Origin: an uncultured Pelagibacteraceae bacterium
Lineage (GTDB): Bacteria > Pseudomonadota > Alphaproteobacteria > Pelagibacterales > Pelagibacteraceae
Assembly: GCA_902609065.1 (NCBI GenBank)
Contig: CACLQJ010000002.1
Coordinates: 1 to 54,725, forward strand
Direction: 5' to 3'
DNA length: 54,725 nucleotides
The notes under the pieces are model-generated. The model was not told where the DNA came from and did not search any database. It saw only the letters and a program-made list of their open reading frames with translations. Both the position numbers and the translations under genes were made by a program. Positions within the stretch are counted from its first letter, which is position 1. Every line of letters begins with the position of its first letter. Below, piece after piece: positions 8,317 through 16,553 of this stretch.

Positions 8317-8832
8317 ATGACAACAATCGTACTAGTAAGAAAAAATAATGACGTAGTTGTGGCGGGCGATGGGCAGGTTAGTATGGGAAATACTGTTATC
8401 AAAAGCACAGCCAAAAAAGTAAGAAGAATTGAAAAAAGAGATGTTGTGGCAGGTTTTGCTGGATCAACAGCAGATGCATTAACTTTATTCGAACGATTAG
8501 AATCTAAATTAGAAAAGCATGCAGGTAACCTTTCAAGATCAGCAGTGGAATTAGCTAAAGATTGGAGAACAGACAAATATTTAAGGAGATTAGAAGCTTT
8601 AATGGCGGTAGCAGATAAGGAAAAAAGTTTTATTATATCTGGTACGGGTGACGTGTTAGAACCTGAGGGAGATGTAATCGGAATTGGTTCAGGTGGGAAC
8701 TATGCGTTAGCAGCTGCTAAAGTATTGATGGATACAGAACTTTCAGCTGAGGACGTTGCAAAAAAAGCAATTAAGGTAGCATCAGATATTTGTGTTTTTA
8801 CAAATAATAATTTAAATATTGAAAAAGTATAA
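8317..8832 (+). CDS. hslV: ATP-dependent protease subunit HslV (ClpQ)
   Basis: The 171-residue N-terminal nucleophile peptidase starts [10 protein letters not shown], so removal of Met exposes the catalytic Thr. It continues with [20 protein letters not shown], and [13 protein letters not shown] near residue 120, matching HslV throughout. It forms the double hexameric core that degrades proteins unfolded by HslU. The ATG follows an AAGG that is almost in contact with it. The stop overlaps the hslU start (TAATG), giving coupled synthesis of the two subunits. The gene is divergent from hisB. Confidence 0.96.
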   Translation: MTTIVLVRKNNDVVVAGDGQVSMGNTVIKSTAKKVRRIEKRDVVAGFAGSTADALTLFERLESKLEKHAGNLSRSAVELAKDWRTDKYLRRLEALMAVADKEKSFIISGTGDVLEPEGDVIGIGSGGNYALAAAKVLMDTELSAEDVAKKAIKVASDICVFTNNNLNIEKV

Positions 8833-10199
8833 TGGAAAAAACAAACGTAACACCACTGAAGCCTAAAGATAAAAAAAATGAGCAAGAAAATTTAGCTACC
8901 TCTCTTTCGCCGCGAGAAATAGTTTCTGAACTAGATAGATTTGTTGTGGGTCAAAATAAGGCTAAGCGAGCAGTTGCGATAGCTTTGAGAAATAGGTGGA
9001 GAAGACAAGCATTGACAGGAGAGATGAAAGATGAAGTTTTACCAAAAAACATATTAATGATTGGACCAACGGGCGTTGGTAAGACGGAGATATCAAGAAG
9101 ATTGTCAAGACTCGCTGAAGCACCATTTGTTAAAGTGGAAGCAACAAGATTTACCGAAGTAGGTTACGTCGGAAGAGACGTTGAACAAATTGTTAGAGAT
9201 TTATTAGAGATTGCTATATCTATGGAAAAAGTAAAAAAAAGGAAAGAAGTTAAAGCTCAAGTTCAAAAATTAGCTGAGGAGAGAGTTTTAGACGCGTTAG
9301 TTGGGCCAAAGGCAAGTGTTGCAACGAGAGAGAGTTTCCGTAAACGTTTAAGAAGTGGTGATCTTGATGACAATGAAATAGAGGTTGCTGTTAATGAAAA
9401 TAGCAATATGCCTTCTTTTGAAATTCCAGGAATGCCTGGGGCTAATATAGGAATGATTAATATCTCTGATGTATTAGGAAAGTCTATGGGTAGTAAGCCT
9501 AAGAGAAAAAAAATGTCTGTGAAAGAGTCTTATGCTATTTTGATGAACGAAGAGTCCGACAAGTTAATTGAGCAAGATAAAATTATCAAGTCTGCAAAAA
9601 ATACGACTGAAAACAATGGAATAGTATTTTTAGACGAGATAGACAAAATTTCGGCAAGAACAGATCGTGTTGGTGGGGATGTGTCTAGAGAAGGTGTTCA
9701 AAGAGATTTACTGCCATTAATTGAAGGGACTACAGTTAGCACCAAGTATGGACCAGTAAAAACTGATCATATTTTATTTATTGCTTCAGGAGCATTTCAA
9801 TTGGCAAAACCGTCAGACTTACTACCTGAATTACAAGGTAGACTGCCCATTAGAGTTGAGCTCGATCCTTTAACAAGTAAAGATTTCAAAAGAATTTTAA
9901 AAGAGCCAGACAATAGCTTGATAAAACAATACAAAGCGCTGCTAAAAACTGAGAGGGTTGAATTGGAATTTACTGAAGATGGTATTAATACAATTGCAGA
10001 TATAGCGATGGAAGTTAACTCGACAGTAGAAAATATTGGAGCTCGAAGACTACATACAATAATTGAAAGAGTTTTAGATGAGATAAGTTTTACGGCAACT
10101 GACAAAGCTGGAGAAAAAATTGTTGTAGACTCAACTTATATTAATAAAAACTTAGGTGAATTAACTAAAGATACAGACTTATCAAAGTTTATTTTATAA
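8832..10199 (+). CDS. hslU: HslU, ATPase/unfoldase of the HslUV protease
   Basis: The 455-residue AAA+ protein has Walker A GPTGVGKT at residues 78-85, the GYVGRDVE pore region near 111, Walker [10 protein letters not shown] near 260, [25 protein letters not shown] (sensor 1/second region of homology) and IGARRLHTI near 400 (sensor 2). The C terminus LSKFIL is the type that docks into HslV. An N-terminal extension of about 20 charged residues precedes the [10 protein letters not shown] start seen in E. coli HslU. Its 3' end overlaps the convergent GNAT-like gene by 11 bases. Confidence 0.96.
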   Translation: MEKTNVTPLKPKDKKNEQENLATSLSPREIVSELDRFVVGQNKAKRAVAIALRNRWRRQALTGEMKDEVLPKNILMIGPTGVGKTEISRRLSRLAEAPFVKVEATRFTEVGYVGRDVEQIVRDLLEIAISMEKVKKRKEVKAQVQKLAEERVLDALVGPKASVATRESFRKRLRSGDLDDNEIEVAVNENSNMPSFEIPGMPGANIGMINISDVLGKSMGSKPKRKKMSVKESYAILMNEESDKLIEQDKIIKSAKNTTENNGIVFLDEIDKISARTDRVGGDVSREGVQRDLLPLIEGTTVSTKYGPVKTDHILFIASGAFQLAKPSDLLPELQGRLPIRVELDPLTSKDFKRILKEPDNSLIKQYKALLKTERVELEFTEDGINTIADIAMEVNSTVENIGARRLHTIIERVLDEISFTATDKAGEKIVVDSTYINKNLGELTKDTDLSKFIL

Positions 10200-10788
10200 C
10201 TTTGTATTCAAAATTTTGAGTTTCTTTATTAACCTGTAATTCTACCGCCCCATTTCTTAAATGAAACTTTCTAGCCATATCAGTCAAGGGCGATAGTGTA
10301 ATTAATCTATTCAAGTGATTTGATTTCTTGATCATCTTATAGACTTCTTTTACAATTAACTTTCCACCCCCCCTTTTTTTTGACCAAACTGTGTAAGCTA
10401 TTGCAATTTTACCAACATTTTGGTCTCTTTGGGCACTCTGTAGAAATGCATCTCTGCTTAAACGATCTAGCTCATCAACAGTCGTAGGTATGTTATTTGT
10501 AAAAGCAAAACACATTACAGCATGAATTTCTCCCTGATATTTCACACCAAATATTTTTCTTCCAAAACTTGTTCTAAATTCGTTACTTAATTCAGGTCTT
10601 ACTGGATCGTCGCTAATATCGCATTTCTCAAGCTCTACTAGTCGTGCACCTTTTACCCAATCAAAAAAGTTTTTAAGTTTTTTTTCTAAATTTTTTTTTA
10701 CCTTATATAAATTTTCTTTATTCTTAGAAATGTTCTTTTTAATTTTTTCGTTAAGGCCAAAAGTTTTACTTTTTATATCTATTTTCAT
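10189..10788 (-). CDS. GNAT-like protein with basic N-terminal extension
   Basis: The 199-residue protein starts with about 45 lysine-rich residues likely to be helical, then a domain whose pattern fits an acyltransferase of the GNAT superfamily: [18 protein letters not shown] (beta strands), [25 protein letters not shown] (the GGGK loop in the position of the acetyl-CoA-binding loop), and [14 protein letters not shown] (motif B-like). Acceptor substrate is unknown, and the family call rests on pattern only. The 5' end overlaps smr by 23 bases, suggesting one leftward transcript timA-smr-this gene. The 3' end runs 11 bases into hslU. Confidence 0.55.
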   Translation of the reverse strand: MKIDIKSKTFGLNEKIKKNISKNKENLYKVKKNLEKKLKNFFDWVKGARLVELEKCDISDDPVRPELSNEFRTSFGRKIFGVKYQGEIHAVMCFAFTNNIPTTVDELDRLSRDAFLQSAQRDQNVGKIAIAYTVWSKKRGGGKLIVKEVYKMIKKSNHLNRLITLSPLTDMARKFHLRNGAVELQVNKETQNFEYKVIK

Positions 10789-11200
10789 TTACGTTTTTTT
10801 TTAAATAAACAGAAAATTCCCCTTTATTTGAATTTTTTATATCATCAGTATCTATTTTTTTTATTATTTCAATAAGCTGATGGTCTCCTTGAATAAACTC
10901 CGGCACTGAGTATTTTAGTATACTAAATTTCCTCGATTTGTATGGATCTTCCATATTATTTGAACGATTGCCTTTACCTGTGATTATATTTATTTTTTTT
11001 AACCCTTTATTGTATGATTTTATTATTAAATTCTTAACTGCAATATTTGCATCTCTGAGGCTATAACCGTGCAAATCTATTGAGTCTTCGTATTTAACAG
11101 TTTCTTTATAAATTTCATTATCTTTATCATCTAATTTATCGTTATTTTTAACAAAACTTTCCCAGTCCTTTTTGTCTTTATTTGAAATTCTTCTATTCAA
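10766..11200 (-). CDS. Smr-domain protein
   Basis: The 144-residue protein holds a C-terminal Smr (MutS2-related) domain: SIDLHGYSLRDANIAVKNLI near residues 40-60 with the conserved LHG, and INIITGKGNRS near 80 with TGKG. The N-terminal part is short and charged. Stand-alone Smr proteins are often nucleases or nucleic-acid binders; the exact role is unknown. The only suitable start is TTG at 11198-11200, immediately after the timA stop, so translation probably depends on timA. In many alphaproteobacteria a lytic transglycosylase gene (mltA) lies between timA and smr; none is present here. Confidence 0.82.
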   Translation of the reverse strand: MNRRISNKDKKDWESFVKNNDKLDDKDNEIYKETVKYEDSIDLHGYSLRDANIAVKNLIIKSYNKGLKKINIITGKGNRSNNMEDPYKSRKFSILKYSVPEFIQGDHQLIEIIKKIDTDDIKNSNKGEFSVYLKKNVNENRYKK

Positions 11201-11788
11201 TTAAACTTGAGTGTCTATTAATAACCAATTTGGATTAGTGGTTCTTGTGTCTTTCTGAAATTTCCAAGTATCATAAACTTTTTTAATCTTGTCGGGGTCT
11301 CCGGAAATAGTTTTTTTTTCTCTGTCCTTAATTGAAGAAATTATTTCACTGACAAAATCAACAGTTATTTCTAAAAAATTATTTTTTAGCTCATGTTTTT
11401 TTATTTTTGATGAATTGATCCCAATAAAGGTTGTGTCTGATATATGGCCCTTTGAATTTCTATCATCAACTGCTTGTTTGAATTCCTCATATACTTTTCT
11501 GTTTAATAAACTTTTAATATCTTTTAGATTGCCTTTTGAGAAATTTGTTATTATTGTTTCATAGGCAATATCTGCGCCTTTCAAAAATTCTTTCTTTTGA
11601 GCTTCATCAAACGAATTAATGTCAATTTTTTTTTCAGTTTTTTGGGGTTGGAAATCGTGAGGAAAACTTGTCGAGATGTCTTCTTCATAACCTGTTTTTT
11701 TACCTAAAATACCTCTAAGCCTTAAGAATATGAAACCTGCAATCATTGCTAAAAGTATTATATCGATGTATTCAAAGCTATAACTCAT
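11201..11788 (-). CDS. timA: Tim44-domain membrane protein (TimA-like)
   Basis: The 195-residue protein has an N-terminal membrane helix (YIDIILLAMIAGFIFLRLRGILG, about residues 6-28), a linker, and a C-terminal Tim44-like domain beginning near residue 60 (FLKGADIAYETIITNFSKGN) and ending DTWKFQKD...NPNWLLIDTQ. This alphaproteobacterial family is related to mitochondrial Tim44, which tethers the import motor. The bacterial role is not settled. It diverges from fxsA across 58 bases and is followed directly by smr. The conserved neighbourhood with secB supports the assignment. Confidence 0.85.
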   Translation of the reverse strand: MSYSFEYIDIILLAMIAGFIFLRLRGILGKKTGYEEDISTSFPHDFQPQKTEKKIDINSFDEAQKKEFLKGADIAYETIITNFSKGNLKDIKSLLNRKVYEEFKQAVDDRNSKGHISDTTFIGINSSKIKKHELKNNFLEITVDFVSEIISSIKDREKKTISGDPDKIKKVYDTWKFQKDTRTTNPNWLLIDTQV

Positions 11789-11846
11789 ATGATTATAATA
11801 TTTATTATGTTACATAATTTCAACTAACAATCTACATTAAAGACAA

Positions 11847-12260
11847 ATGAACACAGTTCTTATACTAATAATCTTCATACCAATTATAGAAATTTATCTA
11901 TTTATCAAGATTGGATCACAAATAGGCGCCTTCTACACTATTTCCCTAATATTTTTAACAGCCATACTAGGGGTGTGGTATGCCAGATACGAGGGTTTTA
12001 ATACTCTAAAATCCGGAGTTAATAAATTAATAAAAGATAAATTACCACTCTATGAGATCATTTCAGGTGCCGCTTTAGCTGTTGCGGCTGTTCTGCTTAT
12101 ACTTCCGGGATTTGCTACAGATGTATTTGGATTGCTAGTAATATTCCCCCCTACCAGAAAGTTGCTAATGAGAAAATTGTCAAAAAATTATTCCAAAAGA
12201 AAGAATTATAATGATAAAATTATAGATGGAGAGTCTGAAGACATTGACGAAAAGAAATAG
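11847..12260 (+). CDS. fxsA: FxsA-family membrane protein
   Basis: The 137-residue integral membrane protein has helices at about residues 3-20, 26-44 and 70-100, the family signature LTAILGVWYARYEGF, and LLILPGFATDVFGLLVIFPPTRKLL, followed by a charged cytoplasmic tail. FxsA in E. coli affects exclusion of phage T7 by F plasmid; its cellular role is unclear. It lies beside timA and 2 bases before secB, a neighbourhood usual in alphaproteobacteria, and is probably co-transcribed with secB. Confidence 0.88.
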   Translation: MNTVLILIIFIPIIEIYLFIKIGSQIGAFYTISLIFLTAILGVWYARYEGFNTLKSGVNKLIKDKLPLYEIISGAALAVAAVLLILPGFATDVFGLLVIFPPTRKLLMRKLSKNYSKRKNYNDKIIDGESEDIDEKK

Positions 12261-12262
12261 TT

Positions 12263-12685
12263 ATGGATAAAAAATATAAAATTATACTTAATTTCATTAA
12301 AGATCTTTCTATTGAAACACCTGACGCTGAAACTCTTATATTTGTCAGAGAAAATATTAGTAAATATCAACTTAGTATTGATATTTCATCAAAGCACTTA
12401 AAAAATAAAATGGTCGAAGTAACTACAAAATTACTATTTAGAGATAAAACCACTAGCGAAAAAAAATCTATATTTGAAATAAATTACGCATCTGTGGTTA
12501 AGATTAACGAAGAAGTAAAAGATAAAAAAGAACTTGGAAAAATTTTACTTTGTGATGTTCAAAAAGAAATATATCCTAGGTTGGAGATTATATTTGTTAA
12601 TTTATTAAATGATTCAGGCTATCCAGATTTTAAGTTTGAAAAGAAAGTCGATTTTGAAAAACTATATAATGAAAAATTAAATTAA
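12263..12685 (+). CDS. secB: Protein-export chaperone SecB
   Basis: The 140-residue protein fits SecB in length and motifs: FIKDLSIETPDAETLIF near residues 11-28 (core beta strand and peptide groove), YQLSIDISSK, and a C-terminal YPRLEIIFVNLLNDSGYPDF helix that interacts with SecA and closes the tetramer. It keeps precursors unfolded and delivers them to SecA. It begins 2 bases after fxsA. Its TAA overlaps the stop of convergent dnaQ in a TTAA at 12682-12685. The acidic-tail zinc-binding SecA contact belongs to SecA and is not expected here. Confidence 0.9.
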   Translation: MDKKYKIILNFIKDLSIETPDAETLIFVRENISKYQLSIDISSKHLKNKMVEVTTKLLFRDKTTSEKKSIFEINYASVVKINEEVKDKKELGKILLCDVQKEIYPRLEIIFVNLLNDSGYPDFKFEKKVDFEKLYNEKLN

Positions 12686-13350
12686 AAATAGTTTTTTTTC
12701 ATCTTATTTTTTATAAAACTTTGATGTAGTTTAAATTCTTCTTTAGTAATTGAAATTACTTTTTTTGAGTATCCTTTTTTACCGATATTTTTTAAGCTAT
12801 CATCGAAAATATTCTGTGATGAAAAATTAAGTGATGGTTCTTTTTGATCTAATAGGTTTATGTAAACTTTTGCGAGCAACTCACAATCAATTAGTGCATT
12901 GTGTTTTTCTCTTCTAGAATTATCTATACGAAATCTTTTACAAAGTGCGTCTAAACTGATATTCGAGCCAGGATATTTTTCTCTAGCTAATTTTAAGGTA
13001 TCAACAACATTTTCAGTGTTGATTCCATTTTTTCCTATTAATTTAAGCTCATTATTTAAATGTGAAATATCAAATTCTGCATTGTGAATTATTATCTTTT
13101 TTTTATCAATAAATTCGAGGAAATCCTTTGATATTTCATTAAAGCTTTTTTTATCCGATAGAAATTGATCAGAATAACCGTGAACTTTAAAGGCACTTTC
13201 GGAAACTTTTCTACCGGGATTTAAAAAACAGTGAAAAATTTTTTTTGTCGGTATTAGATTATCAAGTTCTATACAACCGATTTCAACGACTCTATGTCCT
13301 TCTTTTACAGATAGACCAGTTGTCTCAGTATCTAAAACAATTTCTTTCAT
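12682..13350 (-). CDS. dnaQ: DNA polymerase III epsilon subunit (3'-5' proofreading exonuclease)
   Basis: The 222-residue DEDDh exonuclease begins MKEIVLDTETTG (Exo I, Asp7 and Glu9), has HNAEFDISHLNNEL (Exo II) near residue 90, and HNALIDCELLAKVY (Exo III, His and Asp) near 150. It proofreads for the replicative polymerase. A C-terminal tail of about 55 residues could bind the alpha subunit. The start lies against the coaE stop (shared base 13350). coaE-dnaQ is a conserved alphaproteobacterial pair near the origin. Confidence 0.93.
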   Translation of the reverse strand: MKEIVLDTETTGLSVKEGHRVVEIGCIELDNLIPTKKIFHCFLNPGRKVSESAFKVHGYSDQFLSDKKSFNEISKDFLEFIDKKKIIIHNAEFDISHLNNELKLIGKNGINTENVVDTLKLAREKYPGSNISLDALCKRFRIDNSRREKHNALIDCELLAKVYINLLDQKEPSLNFSSQNIFDDSLKNIGKKGYSKKVISITKEEFKLHQSFIKNKMKKNYF

Positions 13351-13922
13351 TATATACCTAATTTTATTTTTAACTTATTTAGCTGCTTATTTACAAATCT
13401 TTTTTTAAAATTATTCTTAATAATATATTTACAACTTTTCTTTTTGAAAGTAGACGATAATTGATACTCGTTCATAATTTTATAAGTTTTTTTATTAAAA
13501 TTTTTTCTTTTTTTTAACCTTGCTATTATTTTTGATGTTTGTGCCTCTACATAAACTAAAACTATATTTTTTATTTTTATTTTATTTTCTATCAAAAGTG
13601 GGATGTCTAATACTACTACTTTTTTATTTGAATACCTTTTTAAAAATTTTTTTAGCTCTATTCTAATTAATGGGTGAACAATTTCACTTATGGTTTTTAA
13701 ATTTTTTTTATTTTCATTTACTATTGTCTGCAATTCTTTTTTATCCACTGGAAACTGAGATATTTTTGTTGGAAATTTTTTTTTTAATTTTTTAAAGCAT
13801 GTTTTGTTTTTCTCATAAATTTTACTAACTTCTTTGTCGGCATTGAAGTTAAATTTGCTAATTTTGCCAGATATGTAAGTTTTTCCTGATCCGATTTTTC
13901 CTATTATTCCAATAATTTTCAT
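13350..13922 (-). CDS. coaE: Dephospho-CoA kinase
   Basis: The 190-residue P-loop kinase starts MKIIGIIGKIGSGKT with Walker A residues 8-15, and contains FNADKEVSKIYE (substrate-binding Asp), EIVHPLIR near 95 and VVLDIPLLIE near 118, which are standard CoaE landmarks. It phosphorylates dephospho-CoA at the 3' ribose hydroxyl in the last step of CoA synthesis. Base composition is extreme (lysine-rich, AAA/AAG codons), as elsewhere in the window. It overlaps aroE by 4 bases at its start and abuts dnaQ. Confidence 0.93.
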   Translation of the reverse strand: MKIIGIIGKIGSGKTYISGKISKFNFNADKEVSKIYEKNKTCFKKLKKKFPTKISQFPVDKKELQTIVNENKKNLKTISEIVHPLIRIELKKFLKRYSNKKVVVLDIPLLIENKIKIKNIVLVYVEAQTSKIIARLKKRKNFNKKTYKIMNEYQLSSTFKKKSCKYIIKNNFKKRFVNKQLNKLKIKLGI

Positions 13923-14713
13923 GATCCTAAGATTTTAACTGTGTCGTCATCAATTTTTGGCATAACTTTATGCCATATAGTGAATGATTGATGAGCCTGA
14001 TAAATGAACATCATTTTACCGTTCTCCGTAAAATGCATCATCTGTTTAGCATTCTCTAAAAAAGCAGTTTGAGGAGGATTATAGATCAAATCGTAAAAAA
14101 TGATTCTTTTGTTTATGCTTTCGAAGTTTAAATTCAGTCTATCATTCTTACTAAGACCTAAACTAGTAGCGTTGATTAGCATATCAAAATTTTTTAAATC
14201 TTGTCCTTCTACAACTTCAATACAATTAAACATTTTTTTAATTTCTTTAGCCCTCTCTTTTGTCCTGTTCATTATTGAAATGTTTTTGGTATTTAAGTTG
14301 CGCAAGGCACATATAATCGATGGAACTACTCCTCCAGCTCCAATAATCAAAACATTTTTGTTTGAAGTGTCCAGCTTTATATGTCTCATGGCCAGCTCAA
14401 ACCCAGATATATCTGTATTATGTCCGATTATCTTATTATTTTCTAGATACACCGTATTAACAGATTGAGTTTTTAAGGACTCAGGGCTTAAGTCTTCTAA
14501 AAAAGGTATTATGCTTTTTTTAAATGGGACAGTTACGTTCAATCCACTAATTTCACCTGTTTTAACTTTTTGGACTATTTTTCTTAAATCTTTCTTTTCT
14601 AATAGCAATCTATCATACTTGGCAATTATATTGTGTTTTTTTATCCAAAAATTATGAAGAGTTGGTGATAGAGAATGCTTTATGGGGTTTCCAATAACAA
14701 AATATTTTTTCAT
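13919..14713 (-). CDS. aroE: Shikimate dehydrogenase AroE
   Basis: The 264-residue enzyme opens YFVIGNPIKHSLSPTLHNFW (shikimate-binding serines), has NVTVPFKKS with catalytic Lys near residue 64, NTDISGFELAM with catalytic Asp near 100, the NADP Rossmann loop IGAGGVVPSI and adenine-phosphate segment MNRTKERA. It reduces 3-dehydroshikimate with NADPH. Its ATG overlaps the stop of the 52-residue membrane protein by 4 bases (ATGA), and its end overlaps coaE by 4, so it is inside a tightly coupled leftward operon. Confidence 0.93.
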   Translation of the reverse strand: MKKYFVIGNPIKHSLSPTLHNFWIKKHNIIAKYDRLLLEKKDLRKIVQKVKTGEISGLNVTVPFKKSIIPFLEDLSPESLKTQSVNTVYLENNKIIGHNTDISGFELAMRHIKLDTSNKNVLIIGAGGVVPSIICALRNLNTKNISIMNRTKERAKEIKKMFNCIEVVEGQDLKNFDMLINATSLGLSKNDRLNLNFESINKRIIFYDLIYNPPQTAFLENAKQMMHFTENGKMMFIYQAHQSFTIWHKVMPKIDDDTVKILGS

Positions 14714-14868
14714 TTTTGAATACGAATTTTACCTTTTAATTTATGTATTATAAATAAAGCTATACCTGTCAAAACAGCAAATACTTCCAAGGCATGACCA
14801 GAGTCGCCCAATATTATTTGGACAAAAACAAAAATTATACAAACAACAAACCAAATTAATATTAACAT
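14710..14868 (-). CDS. 52-residue single-helix-pair membrane protein, unknown
   Basis: This short gene lies exactly between maf and aroE. ATG at 14868-14866 overlaps the maf stop by one base (TAATG), and its TGA overlaps the aroE start by 4 (ATGA). The product is very hydrophobic: residues 2-20 (LILIWFVVCIIFVFVQIIL) form one helix, GDSGHALE a turn, and residues 30-42 a second helix, followed by a basic tail KLKGKIRIQK. Perfect fit to both neighbours, with an open frame and standard start, argues for a real translated gene. I do not recognise the family. Confidence 0.65.
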   Translation of the reverse strand: MLILIWFVVCIIFVFVQIILGDSGHALEVFAVLTGIALFIIHKLKGKIRIQK

Positions 14869-15449
14869 TATAAATTTTTTAAATAGTTTTTTAATTCTGA
14901 TATTGGTAGACCCATAATTGTATATTTGTCCCCTTCTATACTACTAAACAAATTTTTTCCTTCCCCCTCAACTTGATAAACATTATACGAATATAGGTTT
15001 TCGTCTGTAATTTTTGTCAAATATTGCGAAAGTTCTTCCTCACTTAATTTTTTCATTTTTAATAAAGCTTTATCTGTATAATTCCAAATCATTGAGCCAT
15101 TTTTCGATATACATATAGAGCTTATTAGATAGTGTTTTTTATTATTAAGTTGTTTAAGTATTTCCATCGCCTCTATCCTATTTTTCGGCTTTGATATTAT
15201 GCTATTATTTAAATCAATTACACTGTCGGCACCTAAAACTATTTTTTCTGGATAACTGCTGCTCACTTTGTTTGCTTTTAGTTCTGCAAGATTCTTTGAG
15301 ATAATCTCTGGAGACTCCCCTTCCTTTATAAGGCTTTTTTTTACAGGTTCTTCATCAACATATGATGGCCGAACTTCAAATGTGAAGCCATTTTCCTCTA
15401 AAATATTTTTTCTTACCTTGCTTTGGGAAGCTAAAATAATTTTAATCAT
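14868..15449 (-). CDS. maf: Maf-family nucleotide pyrophosphatase
   Basis: The 193-residue protein has the Maf signature ILASQSKVRKNILEENGF at the start, RPSYVDEEP, LAELKANKVS (conserved Lys near residue 55-60), VLGADSVIDL with the catalytic/metal Asp near 73, and LPISEL at the end. Maf proteins hydrolyse non-canonical or methylated nucleoside triphosphates such as 7-methyl-GTP or dTTP/UTP; which subtype this is cannot be decided here. It overlaps the PPDK regulator gene by 8 bases. The grouping with aroE, coaE and dnaQ next to the origin is conserved in alphaproteobacteria. Confidence 0.88.
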   Translation of the reverse strand: MIKIILASQSKVRKNILEENGFTFEVRPSYVDEEPVKKSLIKEGESPEIISKNLAELKANKVSSSYPEKIVLGADSVIDLNNSIISKPKNRIEAMEILKQLNNKKHYLISSICISKNGSMIWNYTDKALLKMKKLSEEELSQYLTKITDENLYSYNVYQVEGEGKNLFSSIEGDKYTIMGLPISELKNYLKNL

Positions 15450-16266
15450 TTCTTCTATTTATCTCATGTATTTTAATAATAGATGCTGCTGTTTCCTCTA
15501 CTGACTTTCTGGTAACATCTATAACTGGCCATTTATACTTTTTAAACATTTTTTTCGCTATCTTAACTTCTTCAGATATTTTTTTAAGATTGGTATAATC
15601 TGTCTTCTCATTTTCTTTAAGAGATCTCATCCTATTTTTTCTTAAATCAATTAGTCTCTCTGGGTCCGTCGTAAGACCTATAACACAAATTTTTTTCTTA
15701 TTTATTTTTATTTTCTCTGGAACTGAATCTTCGTTGATCAAAGGTATGTTAGAAGTTTTGTAACCTCTGTTTGCTAAATAGATAGAAGTTGGTGTTTTGC
15801 TAGTCCTACTCACACCGAGTAAAATTATATCGGACTCCTCTATGTCGTTCAAATCGTTTCCATCATCATGACTTATTGTAAATTGTATTGCTTCTACTCT
15901 ATCATAGTACTCATCGTTTAGTTTGTGTTGTCTACTAGGAATATTCAAAGACTCTTTTTTTAAAATTTTAGAAAATTTTTCTATTAATTCTCCTAAAGCA
16001 TCGAAACAAGGAATGTTATTTTTTTTCGATAGGTTGTTTAGATATATAGAGAGTTTTTGATCAACTAAAGTGTATAGCAAAATTGAGTTTTTTTTTGTTT
16101 TCGCAATTTTTAATATTTCAATGATTTGATTTTCTGTCCTGGTAAAACTAAATTGCTGAGTTGTATAAGAAAAATCCTTAAATTGTGCTTTAAGAGCTGT
16201 AAATATCCTATCTATGGTTTCACCAGTTGAGTCAGATATCAAAAGTATTTCATGTTTATAATCCAT
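15442..16266 (-). CDS. Pyruvate,phosphate dikinase regulatory protein (DUF299 kinase/pyrophosphorylase)
   Basis: The 274-residue protein begins HEILLISDSTGETIDRIF and carries the family loop GVSRTSKTPTSIYLANRGYK near residues 150-170, plus GLTTDPERLIDLRKNRM. The family adds and removes a phosphate on a threonine of PPDK or PEP synthase, switching pyruvate/PEP flux. This is the homologue of the gene that lies on one side of oriC in Rickettsia (RP001) and Caulobacter, which is why the gap upstream is the prime oriC candidate. It is the first gene of the leftward maf/aroE block. Confidence 0.88.
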   Translation of the reverse strand: MDYKHEILLISDSTGETIDRIFTALKAQFKDFSYTTQQFSFTRTENQIIEILKIAKTKKNSILLYTLVDQKLSIYLNNLSKKNNIPCFDALGELIEKFSKILKKESLNIPSRQHKLNDEYYDRVEAIQFTISHDDGNDLNDIEESDIILLGVSRTSKTPTSIYLANRGYKTSNIPLINEDSVPEKIKINKKKICVIGLTTDPERLIDLRKNRMRSLKENEKTDYTNLKKISEEVKIAKKMFKKYKWPVIDVTRKSVEETAASIIKIHEINRRND

Positions 16267-16553
16267 GTATTAAAAATTCAAAAATCCAGTTAAAATTGAC
16301 CAAATCTCAATTTAAATCTTATTAAGTAGTTTTTATTATAATTAGCTCCATCTTATTAACAAAATTATAAATTCAATATAAAATAATACATAGTTTTTAA
16401 TAAAGATTAATAATGTATTATAAACCTTAAAAAACAACGTTTTTTTACATTTTAGAATTGTATAAAAAATTTATAACTTGTTCAAAAATAATAATTAAAC
16501 TAATTCACAATACATACTACTAATAAAGTTAAATACTAATATATATTTATGTA
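16267..16553. other. Candidate chromosomal replication origin (oriC)
   Basis: The longest gap in the window, almost pure A/T, lies between the DUF299 gene and hemE, the position of oriC in Caulobacter and Rickettsia. Genes diverge from it on both sides. DnaA-box-like 9-mers one mismatch from TTATTCACA are TTATTAACA at 16353-16361 and TAATTCACA at 16501-16509. AT-rich blocks that could unwind lie at about 16362-16420 and 16461-16500. A 7-bp inverted repeat (AAAAAAC, loop AAC, GTTTTTT) spans 16429-16445. It must also hold the promoters for the two flanking genes. The call rests on synteny; box evidence is weak. Confidence 0.6.

Noticed and set aside
9797..10105. Antisense open frames inside hslU, rho, mtkAB, maeB and dnaJ
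   Set aside because: They mirror strongly conserved genes, have unlikely composition and no start context, so they are shadows of the real genes.
16312..16410. TTAA-N6-TTAA repeats (16312-16325 and 16397-16410) as CtrA sites near the origin
   Set aside because: The CtrA consensus has a spacing of 7, and such TTAA pairs are expected often in sequence this AT-rich.
16429..16446. AAAAAAC-AAC-GTTTTTTT hairpin as a terminator
   Set aside because: It has almost no G/C pairs and lies upstream of both flanking genes, not after one. It is more likely part of the AT-rich origin or chance.
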